Origin: Darksidea phi | Lineage: Eukaryota > Ascomycota > Dothideomycetes > Pleosporales > Lentitheciaceae | DNA length: 64,000 nt | Assembly (NCBI GenBank): GCA_030770425.1 | Contig: JASJFT010000016.1 | Coordinates: forward strand, 364,478 to 428,477 | Direction of reading: 5' to 3' | In this document: positions 44,521-55,102 of the stretch, piece by piece | Numbering within the stretch: position 1 is the first letter of the stretch | Layout of the letters: each line of letters begins with the position of its first letter | Position numbers and translations under genes: made by a program | The notes under the pieces: generated by a model | Databases searched by the model: none | The model's input: only the letters and a program-made list of their open reading frames with translations | What the model was told of the DNA's origin: nothing

Positions 44521-45345
44521 TCACTCTTCATCCTCATCAACATCCCCCCTCCAATAAATTATCAACCCCTCCAACGCCGATCCGTGCTCCTCAAACTCGG
44601 GCACCCTCCTCCTCTCTTTCCCTACAATGAATTTCGCCCCAACCGTATTGCTATCCTCAAGCACCATCTCCTTTTCTATTGTATTTGCATACGCCTTATA
44701 ATCACCCAGTATCTCATTTCCAATATACAGCTCCGGATCCCTATCTTTAAGAAAGACAGGTACGAGTATATACCAGTCGACGAACGGTGCGAGCACAAAC
44801 GAGGTAGGTGTGATCCGCGACTCAATACCGGCAGGGAGAACGGTTATGGATAGGGTAGAGAGGAAGGCGGTGTCAAGGGGTGTGAAAATAGGTTCTTGTG
44901 CGTAGAGGGCTATGGTGGGGTTGTGATCTTGTACTGCATCCGTTAGCTCTACGCAGGAGGGTTGTCTCGCTGGGCACTCACAAACTTTGATGACGGCGAT
45001 GAACAGCACAAGCTGCCACATCGACCTCCAGCGATGTTCCCAATCCAGACTCAAGCTGCCAATACCTATACAGACCGCCTCCTTGATAGTCCAATCCTTC
45101 AACCTGAGCATCTTGTCTAGAGTCTTCGCGCAGGAAGTCTTCTGCCACCGGTTCTCCATATCCTTAAACTCGTTTGCTAGTCTCTCAACCGTCAAGCCAT
45201 CCACGGTCCGAGTCGGTCTGGAACCCTGTGGCTTCTCAACCCCTTTCGCTCGATCAGAGCTCGAGCCCGCGACAACAGTCCACCCATCCTCGCTCTGTAC
45301 CTGCTTTCTCTTTACGCGCCTCCCCTTTCCCTTGTTGCCATCCAT
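44521..45345 (-). CDS. SRR1-like domain protein
   Basis: Two exons on the minus strand (45345-44982 and 44933-44521) join through a 48-bp in-frame intron (donor GTGAGT, GCTAAC branch) to give 258 residues; without splicing the frame also stays open but inserts 16 residues (CECPARQ..) between AVIKV and QDHNP. The start is the ATG at 45345 (MDGNKGKGRRVKRKQ), since the frame before it lacks an ATG. The core AVCIGIGSLSLDWEHRWRSM, LVLFIAVIKVLQDHNP, LYAQEPIFTPLDTAFL, ITVLPAGIESRITPTSFVL and ELYIGNEILGDY matches the SRR1 (sensitivity to red light reduced) domain as I know it. SRR1 acts in plant clock and light signalling; the fungal role is not well known. The C-terminus is acidic. Confidence 0.8.
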   Translation of the reverse strand: MDGNKGKGRRVKRKQVQSEDGWTVVAGSSSDRAKGVEKPQGSRPTRTVDGLTVERLANEFKDMENRWQKTSCAKTLDKMLRLKDWTIKEAVCIGIGSLSLDWEHRWRSMWQLVLFIAVIKVCECPARQPSCVELTDAVQDHNPTIALYAQEPIFTPLDTAFLSTLSITVLPAGIESRITPTSFVLAPFVDWYILVPVFLKDRDPELYIGNEILGDYKAYANTIEKEMVLEDSNTVGAKFIVGKERRRVPEFEEHGSALEGLIIYWRGDVDEDEE

Positions 45346-45738
45346 ATCCTCTCCCCTACCGTCTCCCGTTCTTCTACACACTCAATAGTGCCTTATGCAG
45401 GTGACACCCTCCACTTAGCGTTACGAGGCGCGCATCGTTCGCTTCGGGGTCGCCTTCTCGATGTAGGTGAAGGTGCCAGCGCAACGGGGCGACGTTGTTA
45501 TGCCGGAGGTTGGATTAAAGTTGTGGCTTGCATGAGCGCTTACGGTCACGCAGGTACGAAACGGTAAAGAGGGCGGGTGCGGATGTCGTTCGTTTGTGAT
45601 AAAGAGGGGAGGTGGGCGCGTAGTGGGCAGTTTTTGTTGGAGGAGGGATTTCGGGTTAGTGTGGTTCGGAACGGTGGCCGGTAAGCTCGGAATGAATGTT
45701 GCAGAGTGCTCCATCTGCAAATGTGTACGCTATATGTT
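45346..45738. other. Intergenic spacer
   Basis: About 390 bp between the start of the SRR1-like gene and the end of the amine oxidase pseudogene, both on the minus strand. It is expected to hold the SRR1-like promoter. Nothing else is seen. Confidence 0.45.
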
Positions 45739-47074
45739 CTACAGTCTGCCAGATAGTGATTCTAGCACCTCCTTCGCAACACGCTGCCCACTCCTCACAG
45801 CTCCATCCATATACCCTGGCCAATATGCACTCGTCTCCGTCCCCGCAAAGTGAATCCCACCCACACTCTCCTTCAAGCTATCTCCATACCTGCTCAGTAC
45901 ACTCGGCGGCGCAAAAGCCGTAGGCCCGCCCCAAAGATGCTCCTCCAAGCCCCATCGCTGTATCACAAAGTCGGTAATATTGCCCGCCTTGTTCCCAAAA
46001 TACCGCTTGAAATCCGAATAGCACTTCGGATCGGACTTGTGCAGGAGATAGGTGGTCGACGCGCCGCATTTCGTCGGCTTAGAAGAATCCCATTATGGCG
46101 CCGAAGGAGCTGTCTTCGGGTGAGTTGCCGAAGGTGAGGCCTATGACGCCTTGGTCGGTGAAGGCTTGCGCGTTTAGGTTGGCGTCGTTTCGCCAAAAGG
46201 GGGTTGGGTAGACAGCGATAGCTTTCCCCATTGCGCCCATTATCATGCCCTCGTTCAGTTTCTTTCTCTTCTCTGGAAGGTCAGGCTCAAATGTGATTTT
46301 CTTCATCAACGTAGGTGCCATGGCGACCACCACTTTCTCCGCTCTCACACTTCCCCCTCCCACCCGGACCTCATATCCTTCATCTATTCTTATTACCTTC
46401 ACCACCACAGCACCCATCACGACATTCTCCCATCCCACTCTCTCCGCTAACCTCGTAGGGATTTCTCCCGTCCCTCTCCCAACCCTCCATTCCTGTCCAC
46501 CTCCCTTAACCCCCAATAACCTCTCCAACCTCCCCCTCGCCGTCTCATTCCCCGCCCCCGCTATATAACTCAACACATACAACAAGCTCAATTCGCTCAT
46601 GTCGAGAAGAGTCTGAACGAGGCTGAGTTGGAGGAGAGAGAGCCAGGATACGGGCGGCAAATTATCGAGTAGAAAGTGCTTACCGTAGACTTTTCTCTCG
46701 CCATTCCGCCATAGAATATAGTTGCCCTCATCATACGTATCGAACGTCTGCAACCCTAGCTCTTCGATCAATTCGAGGATCTTGTCTTACGTAGGCCCCA
46801 CAAATTCAGCGCCTACTTCCGCAACCCCCCCATTTTTGAGCGCGCGGTTGAGTACTTTGCCGCCAACCTTATTGCGTGCCTCGAGTACGAGAACGGATTT
46901 ACCGGCTTTCAGCAGTTCGTGTGCTGTCGTGAGGCCGGAAAGTCCACCGCCGATGATGGCGACATCAACGGAGCTAGAGTGTGCGGCAGGGCAATAGAGA
47001 GATGTCCAGGGAGTGCAGAGGAGGGAGTGGAGACAGGATTTGATCTTGAAAGCGGAGCATGCTAGACCCAACAT
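45739..47074 (-). pseudogene. Broken flavin monoamine oxidase
   Basis: On the minus strand the translation follows a flavin amine oxidase from end to end but is broken several times. The N-terminal part has the FAD fold VDVAIIGGGLSGLTTAHELL and LVLEARNKVGGK, ending AEFVGPT at a TAA (46789-46787) where the family continues with Gln (CAA to TAA). The frame resumes at once with DKILELIEELGLQTFDTYDE. Next, about 60-80 residues seem missing between VYGKHFLLDN and SELSLLYVLSYIAGAGNE. A second TAA (46081-46079) follows AIMGFF, where Glu is expected. Near 46010-46022 a one-base frameshift is needed to reach YFGNKAGNITDFVIQRWG. The C-terminal flavin motif HFAGTETSAYWPGYMDGAVR is intact. The start ATG at 47074 is a guess. 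The high residual identity suggests recent loss. I give only the observed breaks. Confidence 0.85.
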
Positions 47075-47814
47075 TCCGTAGCGTTGGTGAAGGATCTCGA
47101 CTGAATGGTTTGACAAGGGAAGTATTTGTATGCTTGAGCTCACACACGGAAAGGAATAAATAAAAGCGTTGTTGGGCGTTTGGCTGACACGCCACCACCG
47201 GGCGTTAGCCGTGCCGGGTATGTGTACGATGCGCTTTTATATCCTTTCTTTTAAATCGATCAGAAAACCCCTTTCGTTGGGAGCCTGATGAAAGTCCATC
47301 TCACATCTACATACCGGACGATATGGGTATCACGTATGCATGCCTCTTCTCGCTTCTTAACTGGCCCGGTTCTCCATCAAACGCCAGGTCCTAGAACCGT
47401 ATAAGGTACCCGAGGTAAGTTAGATCAGGCGTCTCAAGTGACCTAAGACAATTGGCCCTACAGGCATGGCATCAACACTGGCGTCAGCACCATTGTAATG
47501 ACTTTATCTCCATTAAATTAGAAATGATAAGAGGAAAGCTATCCGAGCAGGCTTGATGCGTGCTCCTAAAGAATAGTTGAAGGATCCCCAGCGCCGTGCA
47601 ATGTACAATGTGGAGCTGTGTCTGCAGAACCTTTCCGTGAAAACCGTTTCCTCCAAAAGGATCCGTTGATAGTTGGCATCCAGCGTTTCGAGGCTATACA
47701 AAAAAAGGACACCACTACCGCCCCGGATATCGAACGCCGTATACGCCCGCTTACAGGATCAAGTAAACACTGAGATATTGCTATGAATAATGAAATCGAA
47801 TCGATACCGAGGGG
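47075..47814. other. Intergenic region
   Basis: About 0.74 kb between the presumed start of the amine oxidase pseudogene and the stop of the X325/Bim1-type gene, both on the minus strand. It would hold the old oxidase promoter. No supported feature; the minus frame 47701-47513 is not protein-like. Confidence 0.45.
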
Positions 47815-48743
47815 CTATAGCCACGTTATCCAACTCGCTGTCGCCAGCATGATCGGCACCATGAGTGATATCCACCCATTCAGCGTAACTGTTGGGGAAG
47901 CTGGTGATGAAGTCGTCGTGTACACCATCTGGAATCCGATTTGTTCGCCGATAGTTGACGAGTTGAAACAATTCGTCTCGTTGACTTCGGGCACATCTTC
48001 TGGCTCCGCAAAAGTGATATCCGCACACTGTCCACATGTTAGCCTCCCTCTGTCTTTCTCTTAGAGCATAAGTACACATACGTTGTAAAGCGCTGCTCCA
48101 TGCTGCGCCGTCTCAATAACTTGAATCGTCGCATTATCGCCCACTTGGGGCGTATAATTCGCGGGGAGTGGCACCTGCGGTAGACAGAAGGTGCCGTTAT
48201 ACTGGATATTCGAGGGCCCCGTTATTGAGAAAACGGGAAGCATGGAGTGGCTGTAGTTCAAGGGCTCGTTGCCATAGCCCATGTTAATGTAGAACTGGGC
48301 AAAGGCGTGGCCGGGGAACCAGCCGGGTTGGATGCTGATTGCGCCGCCGCGGATGGGCCATTTGGTGCGGTTGGTCGAGGTGGCCATGCCGCCGCCTGTT
48401 GTTTGAATGTTAGCCAAGCTGCTATGTTTGTGGTACGTGATGGCGTCCGGATGTTGGGACGGCCCGAATACAGCAATACGGGTACTTGGGTCCGAATGAA
48501 GGGAAAGGAATGCGCGACCAACGTACATGGATACATCCACTGCATTCCGTACGGAAACCCAAGCGTCCCATTGTCATCACGCGTGATCCCCAGACTCCCT
48601 GGAATAATGCTCTGGTCGGTCTCGGATACGGTGCCATTCGTATGGATATTGTTGCCTCTCCAGCCGGGATACACGATGACGGTGTGGGCGGCGGCGAGAG
48701 TGGAGTATGCGACGAGACAGATGAGCGATGCGAAACGAAACAT
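47815..48743 (-). CDS. GPI-anchored X325/Bim1-type copper-binding (LPMO-like) protein
   Basis: Three exons on the minus strand (48743-48527, 48395-48082, 48027-47815) give 247 residues; introns are 131 and 54 bp with GCTAAC branches. MFRFASLICLVAYSTLAAA is a signal peptide, and cutting after it leaves His20 as the first residue (HTVIVYPGWRGNNIHTNG), the hallmark of the LPMO-fold copper brace. Typical blocks follow: YGMQWMYPCGGMATSTNRTK, GGAISIQPGWFPGHAFAQFY, FSITGPSNIQYNGTFCLPQV, QVIETAQHGAALYNCADITF and AEPEDVPEVNETNCFNSS. The C-terminus SLMVPIMLATASWITWL is hydrophobic after a small-residue region, fitting a GPI anchor signal. The X325 family binds copper through the N-terminal His and is thought not to cleave polysaccharides; the Cryptococcus member Bim1 works in copper uptake. 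That role here is inferred from family membership. Confidence 0.9.
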
Positions 48744-50236
48744 TGCGGTGGTTGCGATGCGGTCCGATCCCGGACCTGGCCTGATGTGCGAGGACGCGGC
48801 TCCGATGTCTTGCTAGGTACAACCAGGTCGACGGCCTGCTGTTGCTGTTACTAGTGCGATGGTTGTGGGAGGACGGCGACAGCGACACAGAATCCAGACA
48901 GCTCAACTCAGGTCGGCAGCAGAACACGATCGCGAGTGGCGGGGGCACATCAGCACTTAAACCCATCCCAAGTCCTCCCGCACTGCACCGCATCGAGAAC
49001 CTTGGTGCCACACACGACCCAATCGCCGCGCGGGCATCGTCCAAGCCCACAGAGGCCGCTTTCCTCTTTGCAGCCCGCCAGCATAACGTTCTCGTCGAAC
49101 GCCCTGGCCAGCAATGCATGTCAGCCCTCGCATGTTCACTCGGCAGCCCAATAGGAGCGGGATGAGTATATTGGCCGTCCGGGGGTAGCGGACCAACGAG
49201 CGGGAGCGATGGCCAGGCTGGCTTGTGCCCTGCAGAGCCATCACACGGCGGCCTTCGGTAGTCGGCGGACCCTAAGCGCCCAGCTCACGCTTTCTGCTAC
49301 TGATTTGCGCGGTGCCGCTGCGCGGCGAAGGAACAACTCTGGCGAGATGCGCTTGAAGCCGTTGCGGCGGGAGGAATAGCCGCTCGGTGATGTGATGGCG
49401 ACGTGATACATTCAAAAAGCGCATCTGCCTCTCTGCTGTGCCGCAGCTGGGCATCTTCGTCGCTCCCCGAGGACGGCCCCATCGCGCAGGCTCCCATGAG
49501 TCTACCGTCTCGCCAACGTTACCTCAGAGCACAGCCCAGCCCGACTCTACCACCACTACCGCTACCATCAACGTTCCACAGCGCAATCGACACAGTCAGA
49601 CGGCGCAAATCCCACCATAAATACACAATCTCCCTCGTCGAAACGAATAGACGCAATTCAGCCTTGGAGGGGGGCAATCTAGCCTGCTGCGAGGTAATAT
49701 ACAGTTGCATGAAGGTGTGCTATTTGCGCCCGTGTTGGCCGCCTTGTGATTGGGAGAGTGTTTCCCGCCCCTGGTGGATTGATGAAGTAGGTGCGGAGGC
49801 GAGAACGGGTGCCCAAGCGAATGGGTTACTAAAGTACTACGGCCTAGACGAGTGCTCTAGATGCACATTGTGTGATGGCCACTGTTATTTGTTGGCTCCG
49901 TAGGGCCGGCGTAGGGCTAAGGATGGTGGCAGACGCGAGTTTGCGCTGTTTTCTTGGGAGTGGCTTCCAAGTCACTATGGCTGGGTGAGAAAAGACCATC
50001 TGAAGTAGTGCTAAAACAGTTTCGAATTTGTATCTGGGTATCAGAAGACATTGATCCTGTTGCTCAAGGTTTAGCTGTCGTGCTTCGGTACGGGTACCTG
50101 TGCTTAATCCCAATGCCAAAACCCTCAAGCGTTGCTCGGCCCGCCTACCCCTGGGACGCGATATTGCTTAGCATCGCGTCCACGCCAAAATGCCGAAATG
50201 CAAGAATGTTGTCAAACATCATACCTAAGAAAGGCT
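48744..50236. other. Intergenic region
   Basis: About 1.5 kb between the start of the X325/Bim1-type gene and the stop of NUP82, both on the minus strand, so it holds the promoter of the former and the 3' UTR of the latter. A 166-codon plus frame (49403-49903) has mixed composition and no recognisable motif; I do not call it. Nothing else is supported. Confidence 0.45.
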
Positions 50237-52801
50237 TCAGCCACTGCCTTCCAAAGACAAGGCAGGTATCGAAAGCCCAAAACTTCTTAGGCGGTTCGTC
50301 GTCGCCTCCAACAGTTCTGTCTGGTGCTGCAGCATCCTCTGCACTTGTTCATTCTCCTGCCTGCGCGATTGTGACGGCACCTTCACACTCGGAGCCGCGC
50401 GCTCCTCACCGGCCGCCTTCAACCCCCCGACCTCCTTGGCCAACGACGTCTTCATATCCTTGACCTTCTTGAGGCGCTCCCACACAGGAACCTCGCTGCC
50501 ATCAATCTCGCCTGTCAACGTTTGCGCCTCGTGATCAACACTGCCCTCCAGTGTCTGCAGCTCTTGGAGGAGACTAGCCTCCTTTTCGCTAAGTTCTGCG
50601 CCTCCAACGCTGGCCATCCTCTGGCGAAGTGCTTGGAATCGCATGTTCATCGCCTCCTGTTTTGCCTTGACTTTCTCCAATCGTTCTTCAATCTTTGGGG
50701 TACCATAAGTAACCGATTCAGCATCAGCTTTGCTCTCGTCACTGCCCGTCACAGCGTCGACCTTGGGCACTAGTTGCGCAGTCCTGAGGATTTGGTCTCG
50801 GAATTCATCTTGGAGGCGTTGACACCTGTTGAACAGGTCCGAGACAGCATGTTGAAGCCGATCTGTATGCACCGCCAGAACACGATGAGCGTTCATCAGA
50901 ATCTGCAAGGTGGCGGGTGATAAGGTGATTTCCTCTTTCAATAAACTCCTGTATCGGCTCGGAACCTCGATGGCTGCCCTAAGGTCGAAAGGCTGCCAAA
51001 GCTCTTTCGGTGGCTGCCAGGGTTCGCGTACTACTTTCGACAAGGTAGGACCTGCCATGTAGTTGTCAATGTCTTCGTCGGTAGGGTCACCTTCCTCTGG
51101 AGCATCGAGCATGACAGCTTGTGGCTCGTTGTCAACAGTGGTAAGGAGAAGGTATCCCACGATTCCATCTTCAACGACAACACTCGATGTGACTTCCTTG
51201 CGCTGGTCGGCCGGTTGGCGCCGAACGCATTGCTCGACAATGGTATTCGCGGATTCGAGTAGACATTTGAGGCGAATGGCAGACCCTTCACATTGGGGCT
51301 CCGAGAGTTCGGTCTCCAAATTTCGTATCCAGGGCTCTAGCGAGACATAATACACCCCGCTAGCGTGTGTGACAAAGAAGGAAAAGTCGGTGTGTATATC
51401 CGGCGTTATGCTCTGCTTGGATGAGGAGATACCATCGTCCGCAAGCGTTATGGTTTCGGCAACCACGAGACTGTGTTCAATCGGCTCGAAAACAATGCTA
51501 TCCTACCAGGTTTAGCCGCCGCTTGACGAAACGAGTATTTTCACACTTACTTCGGGGGAGGGAAGCCACCTTCCCACAATGCCCTCCAAATCAAGGCACA
51601 CATGTACTTGGCAAGTGTCTGTGAGAAGGCAGACGGCAGCCGCAGGCAGCCCCACAGCAGTTTCGTCTTCAGTCCCATTGGAGAAGGTCTTGAACGAAAA
51701 TACAGTCATGTCACTCAGCTCAAAGTCCTCAACCTCGGGCATGATAGAGAACGGCCCCTGGAGCAACGGAACCGCTGGGACGCTGGAAGGGCGGGTGAAC
51801 ACGTTGATGGTGTCTTCATTTAGAAGCTCTTCCTTAAGGGGCTCTTGATACAAGATGTCGCTCAACCATGAAAGCTGTTTATCTGCAGTTATCTTCTCGT
51901 CTTTGGATGCGTCGGCGTCCTCTGTGACGTCGGCGTGGTTGATGTTAATTGACGAAGCCAAAGTTTGCATAAACGCGGTTGCGCCAGGCGTTTCTACTAG
52001 CTGCCACTTGGTTGGCAGGAGGGGGCACAGCGCGTAGACGGCGCCTGCAATCGTTGCAATCCACAAGGTCATCGGTGCCCATCCGTGAACCCCTTCTTGG
52101 TCGGGGAAATCTCCAAAGCAAGCAGAAGCGACTTCGAGGTCGATAGAGTCTGGGGAAAAGCCTTTGGTAGCCCCGAATTTCGAGGCGCCTAGATCTTCCT
52201 GGTCTGTTCGAGCATTTGCAAGCTTCTCCAGGTCAATCGACAGTGTAGGCTCATCGAAGGTTGAGCGGTCTGCGCGGTTTACCTCCCAGAGCCGCACCAC
52301 TCCAGCTTGAGTGATGGTGACCAGGCAGTGGCCGTGGTAACTCAGGGGATGCCATAGTACTGAAGCTATCGGCGACTCCTCCACGACATGTGCGGTCCGT
52401 CCTACTTGGAACGGTTTCGGCTTGAGGGCGTTGTCGTGGCCGATCGCAAGGAGCGCGTGTGTGGGGAGGCAGATAACGTGAACGGTGTGCGAGGTGGAGA
52501 CGGCAAGGAACTCGCCAGAGGGTGAGATTGTGAGGCGCTCAATCGGCCGCGGTATGGAAACTTTGAGGGTGCGGTACACGGGCGACTCGTCCTCCTTCAA
52601 CTGCGCCAAGTCTGCCCATCGTATCTCGTGCCCTGCTGCTACAAATATTTCCGAATCCCTTGTTGCTATCGTCTTTCGCAGTCCTGTGCTCTCTCTCTTC
52701 TGAACTAGAGCTTGGCTCGTGGACGGCTTCGGCGCAAACAGATGGTAGCCAGGGCTTGGACGGGCGAGCCAGGCGGGCGTGTAGCTGAGAACCTTGGGCA
52801 T
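50237..52801 (-). CDS. NUP82: Nucleoporin Nup82 (Nup88)
   Basis: Two exons (52801-51551 and 51502-50237) joined by a 48-bp intron (donor GTAAGT, CTAAAC branch) give 838 residues. The start MPKVLSYTPAWLARPSPGYH at the ATG 52801 is the usual family start; the longer open frame upstream lacks an ATG. Residues about 1-440 form a beta-propeller: IFVAAGHEIRWADLAQLKED, RLTISPSGEFLAVSTSHTVH and VLWHPLSYHGHCLVTITQAG are typical blade sequence. The C-terminal 250 residues are coiled coil (KIEERLEKVKAKQEAMNMRF, ELSEKEASLLQELQTLEGSV). This is the Nup82/Nup88 layout: the cytoplasmic-face pore subunit that anchors Nup159 and Nsp1 through the coil and supports mRNA export. It is head-to-head with the cap-binding protein gene. 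Confidence 0.92.
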
Positions 52802-53116
52802 CGTAAGCTCGAGACCGAGAGGCAGTGAGAGATTGGGGTAAAGAAGCCGATCGATCCCGCAAGAAAGGCGCTGCTGTAGGCTTGGAGCTCCGGGACTAGG
52901 CAAACAACATAATTAGTGGTGAGAGAAGCGCGAACGCGTCGGGTAATCTGCGGCAGTACTTTTACCTTCCGGGCAAGAGCTTGAGCTCCAACCGTCACTT
53001 CCGCATCTTCCTCAACCTTTCACCCCGCTCTCACTCGCCCTCGCAAGCTCTCTTCTAGCTTTATTGATATCAGTACCCTTTCTTAAAGCCGCTGATTGCA
53101 CCAGAAACTCTTCACC
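52802..53116. promoter_or_regulatory. Bidirectional promoter NUP82 / CBC2
   Basis: The start codons of NUP82 (minus) and CBC2 (plus) are 315 bp apart and divergent. Both products serve mRNA export, so co-expression from this spacer is plausible. Pyrimidine-rich stretches lie before both starts (for example 53010-53060). No TATA box is obvious. Confidence 0.55.
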
Positions 53117-53772
53117 ATGCCGCCATCGAAGAGGAACACCGTCGAGCGCCTTGACAGGCCAAGCACATATGCGACTAGCAAGGTGCTATCCGTCCCGTGT
53201 CAACACGCTGCGAAGCAACCTAACATCGATGTAGAACCGACGGCGGAATCGCAATCGCGACGACGAGCTGCGCCGCGAACAGACGCCCGAGTTTGAAGAC
53301 AAGCTCAAGGATGCGACCACGCTCTACGTGGGGAATTTGTGCGTAGCTTGGCCTGACAAAGCTGCCTACAGCTGCTAATCCGCCAGGTCATTCTACACTA
53401 CCGAAGAGCAAATCCACGAGCTTTTCTCCAAGTGTGGCGAGATCAAGCGCTTGGTTATGGGCCTCGATCGGTTCCAGAAGACACCATGCGGGTTTTGCTT
53501 CGTCGAATACTACACGCATCAAGACGCGCTGGACTGCATGAAGTACATTGGCGGCACGAAGCTAGATGAGCGCGTTATACGTACCGATCTTGATGAGGGG
53601 TTCGCGGAGGGCCGACAATACGGGTATGCCGAATGCGGAAAATACGCAGTAACTGAGGCTAATAGTACACAGACGAGGCAAGTCTGGCGGCCAGGTGCGC
53701 GACGAATACCGCGACGAGTTTGATCCGGGGCGCGGCGGCTTCGGTAGAGCCTACGCCGACGAGTATGACTGA
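53117..53772 (+). CDS. CBC2: Nuclear cap-binding protein subunit 2 (CBP20)
   Basis: Four small exons (53117-53182, 53235-53338, 53387-53623, 53673-53772) give 168 residues; introns are 48-52 bp with TAG, CAG and ACAG acceptors and CTAAC/CTAAT branches. The protein has one RRM: RNP2 is LYVGNLSFY and RNP1 is [12 protein letters not shown]. The family signatures [16 protein letters not shown] before the RRM and [20 protein letters not shown] then [20 protein letters not shown] after it are present, so exon joins are secure. With CBP80 it forms the nuclear cap-binding complex that binds the m7G cap of new mRNA and links capping to splicing and export. The length is normal. Simple ORF searches break this gene into two pieces. 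Confidence 0.95.
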
Positions 53773-53981
53773 TCATGACCATTACTGCAACATAAGTGTA
53801 TTATACCAGGCATGGGTGGGGTTTGGCGTTAGTTATTTCTGCGGAGGCATGTGCGTCCAGGTTTCATTAGGTGGATGGCTGCTTCGGCAGACTAGGTCTA
53901 GGTAAAGATCTAACGGGTACAGTGACTCCTCTAAACCCAGTCCGCTGGTGCTTCATTATGCGCTGTGCTTCTTCACCGTCT

Positions 53982-54889
53982 TCATGATACCGAGCGATCA
54001 GCCAAATCGAACTGCTGCCTCTTTTGAACCGCCTTCAATATCTGCTCGAGCCACCACGCATGTATGCGCGGGTCTGCCGTCAGCTCGGGGTGGAAGCTGA
54101 TGCCAAAGACATTGCCCTGTCGTACGGCAATGATGTCTTCAGCGTTAGTGTGGTGGTGCTCTTGGTTGTTCTGTAGAGCTGGCGAACGCGTCGACAACTT
54201 TGCCAGTATCTCCACCTCCGCTTTCAGTTCTTCTTTTGCAAGCTCGTCTGCTGGCTCCTTCGCAGGCGCCACTACCGTATCGTCCGCTGCAGCCTCCTCT
54301 GTCTGAATACCTTCCTTGTGTGGGAGAATCCTCTCTACTACAGGCGCTCTGATGAAGACACAGCGGTAAGGCTCGTTCGCCATTTGGTCAACAGAGTCGC
54401 CCAGAAACGGCAGGTCAAGGTTTGCTTGGAAGCTCTCTACCTGCCGACCAAAGTGATTCCGATTGACCCGCACATCTAGCCCTCCGATGAGATCTTGTCC
54501 GCCCTTCTTCGTCCTGTTCGCACTTTCCGCAAGTAGGATGAGACCTGCACACGTCCCCCAGGTCGGTTTACGAAGTACTCTGGGCGCAGTCAATATGTGC
54601 AACTAGGCACGCGACAGCAGTGGCGAATCACCTACTTGACGAACTCTCTTAACGGCTCCAACATTCCCGAGCGCGCCGCAACAAGTGACATGGTCGTGCT
54701 CTCGCCCCCCGGCAGAATCAATCCATCGCATCTTGCCAACTCATGTGGTGTTCTAACCTCGATAAATTCCCATTTTACACTTCGCCTTTTGAGTGACTCA
54801 GTTGCCTGTCGCAGTAGCTGTATGTGCTCGCTGAACGCGCCTTGTAGCGCAAGAACGCCAACGGTGACATCCGGGATCGGCACTGTCAT
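53982..54889 (-). CDS. SNO1: Pyridoxal 5'-phosphate synthase glutaminase subunit (Pdx2/Sno1)
   Basis: Two exons (54889-54636 and 54579-53982) with a 56-bp intron (donor GTAGGT) give 283 residues. The start MTVPIPDVTVGVLALQGAFS is typical. The oxyanion and substrate region LILPGGESTTMSL and the nucleophile motif WGTCAGLILLA (Cys95) are present, as are the catalytic His and Glu in GISFHPELTAD (about H248 and E250). The enzyme frees ammonia from glutamine and passes it to Pdx1/Snz, which builds pyridoxal phosphate from pentose and triose phosphates. Pdx1 is not in the window. Between VFIRAPVVERI and the HPEL motif lies an acidic, Ala/Glu/Lys-rich insert of about 50 residues (EEAAADDTVVAPAKEPADEL onward) beyond the compact bacterial form. 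Confidence 0.95.
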
Positions 54890-55102
54890 CTTTGGAAATG
54901 ACGTTAATGACTATGAATTTGTGACTGAGTGTCGGAGTCCGAAGAGTGGTTCGCAGATTCGCGGCAGTAGTGGCAGATATAAATTAAAAAGTTCCAGAGA
55001 GTAATCAAGGGTCCAATGCTTATCGATTGGGTGCGGCCTTTGTTCCGACTCCCAAACTCTAACCTTCACACTTCCTTCCGTGAATAGCCACAGAAGCACG
55101 CG
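54890..55102. promoter_or_regulatory. Bidirectional promoter SNO1 / PPTase
   Basis: Only 213 bp separate the divergent starts of the Pdx2 glutaminase gene (minus) and the phosphopantetheinyl transferase gene (plus). Any regulatory element here is likely to influence both. An AT-rich core TATAAATTAAAA lies near 54978-54989 and may serve as a TATA-like element. Confidence 0.55.

Noticed and set aside
46623..46684. A 62-bp intron that would rescue the amine oxidase frame
   Set aside because: A GTAAGC donor and a CAG acceptor exist, but joining them puts the next exon out of frame with SELSLLYVLSYIAGAG, so splicing there does not repair the gene.
45739..47074. Repeat-induced point mutation as the cause of the amine oxidase breaks
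   Set aside because: One stop fits a C-to-T change, but the other is not of that type, and a frameshift and a deletion are also present; the sequence is not broadly AT-shifted.
49403..49903. 166-codon plus-strand frame between the X325/Bim1-type gene and NUP82
   Set aside because: Mixed composition with many Cys and Trp, no motif, and it sits in a region expected to be promoter and 3' UTR.
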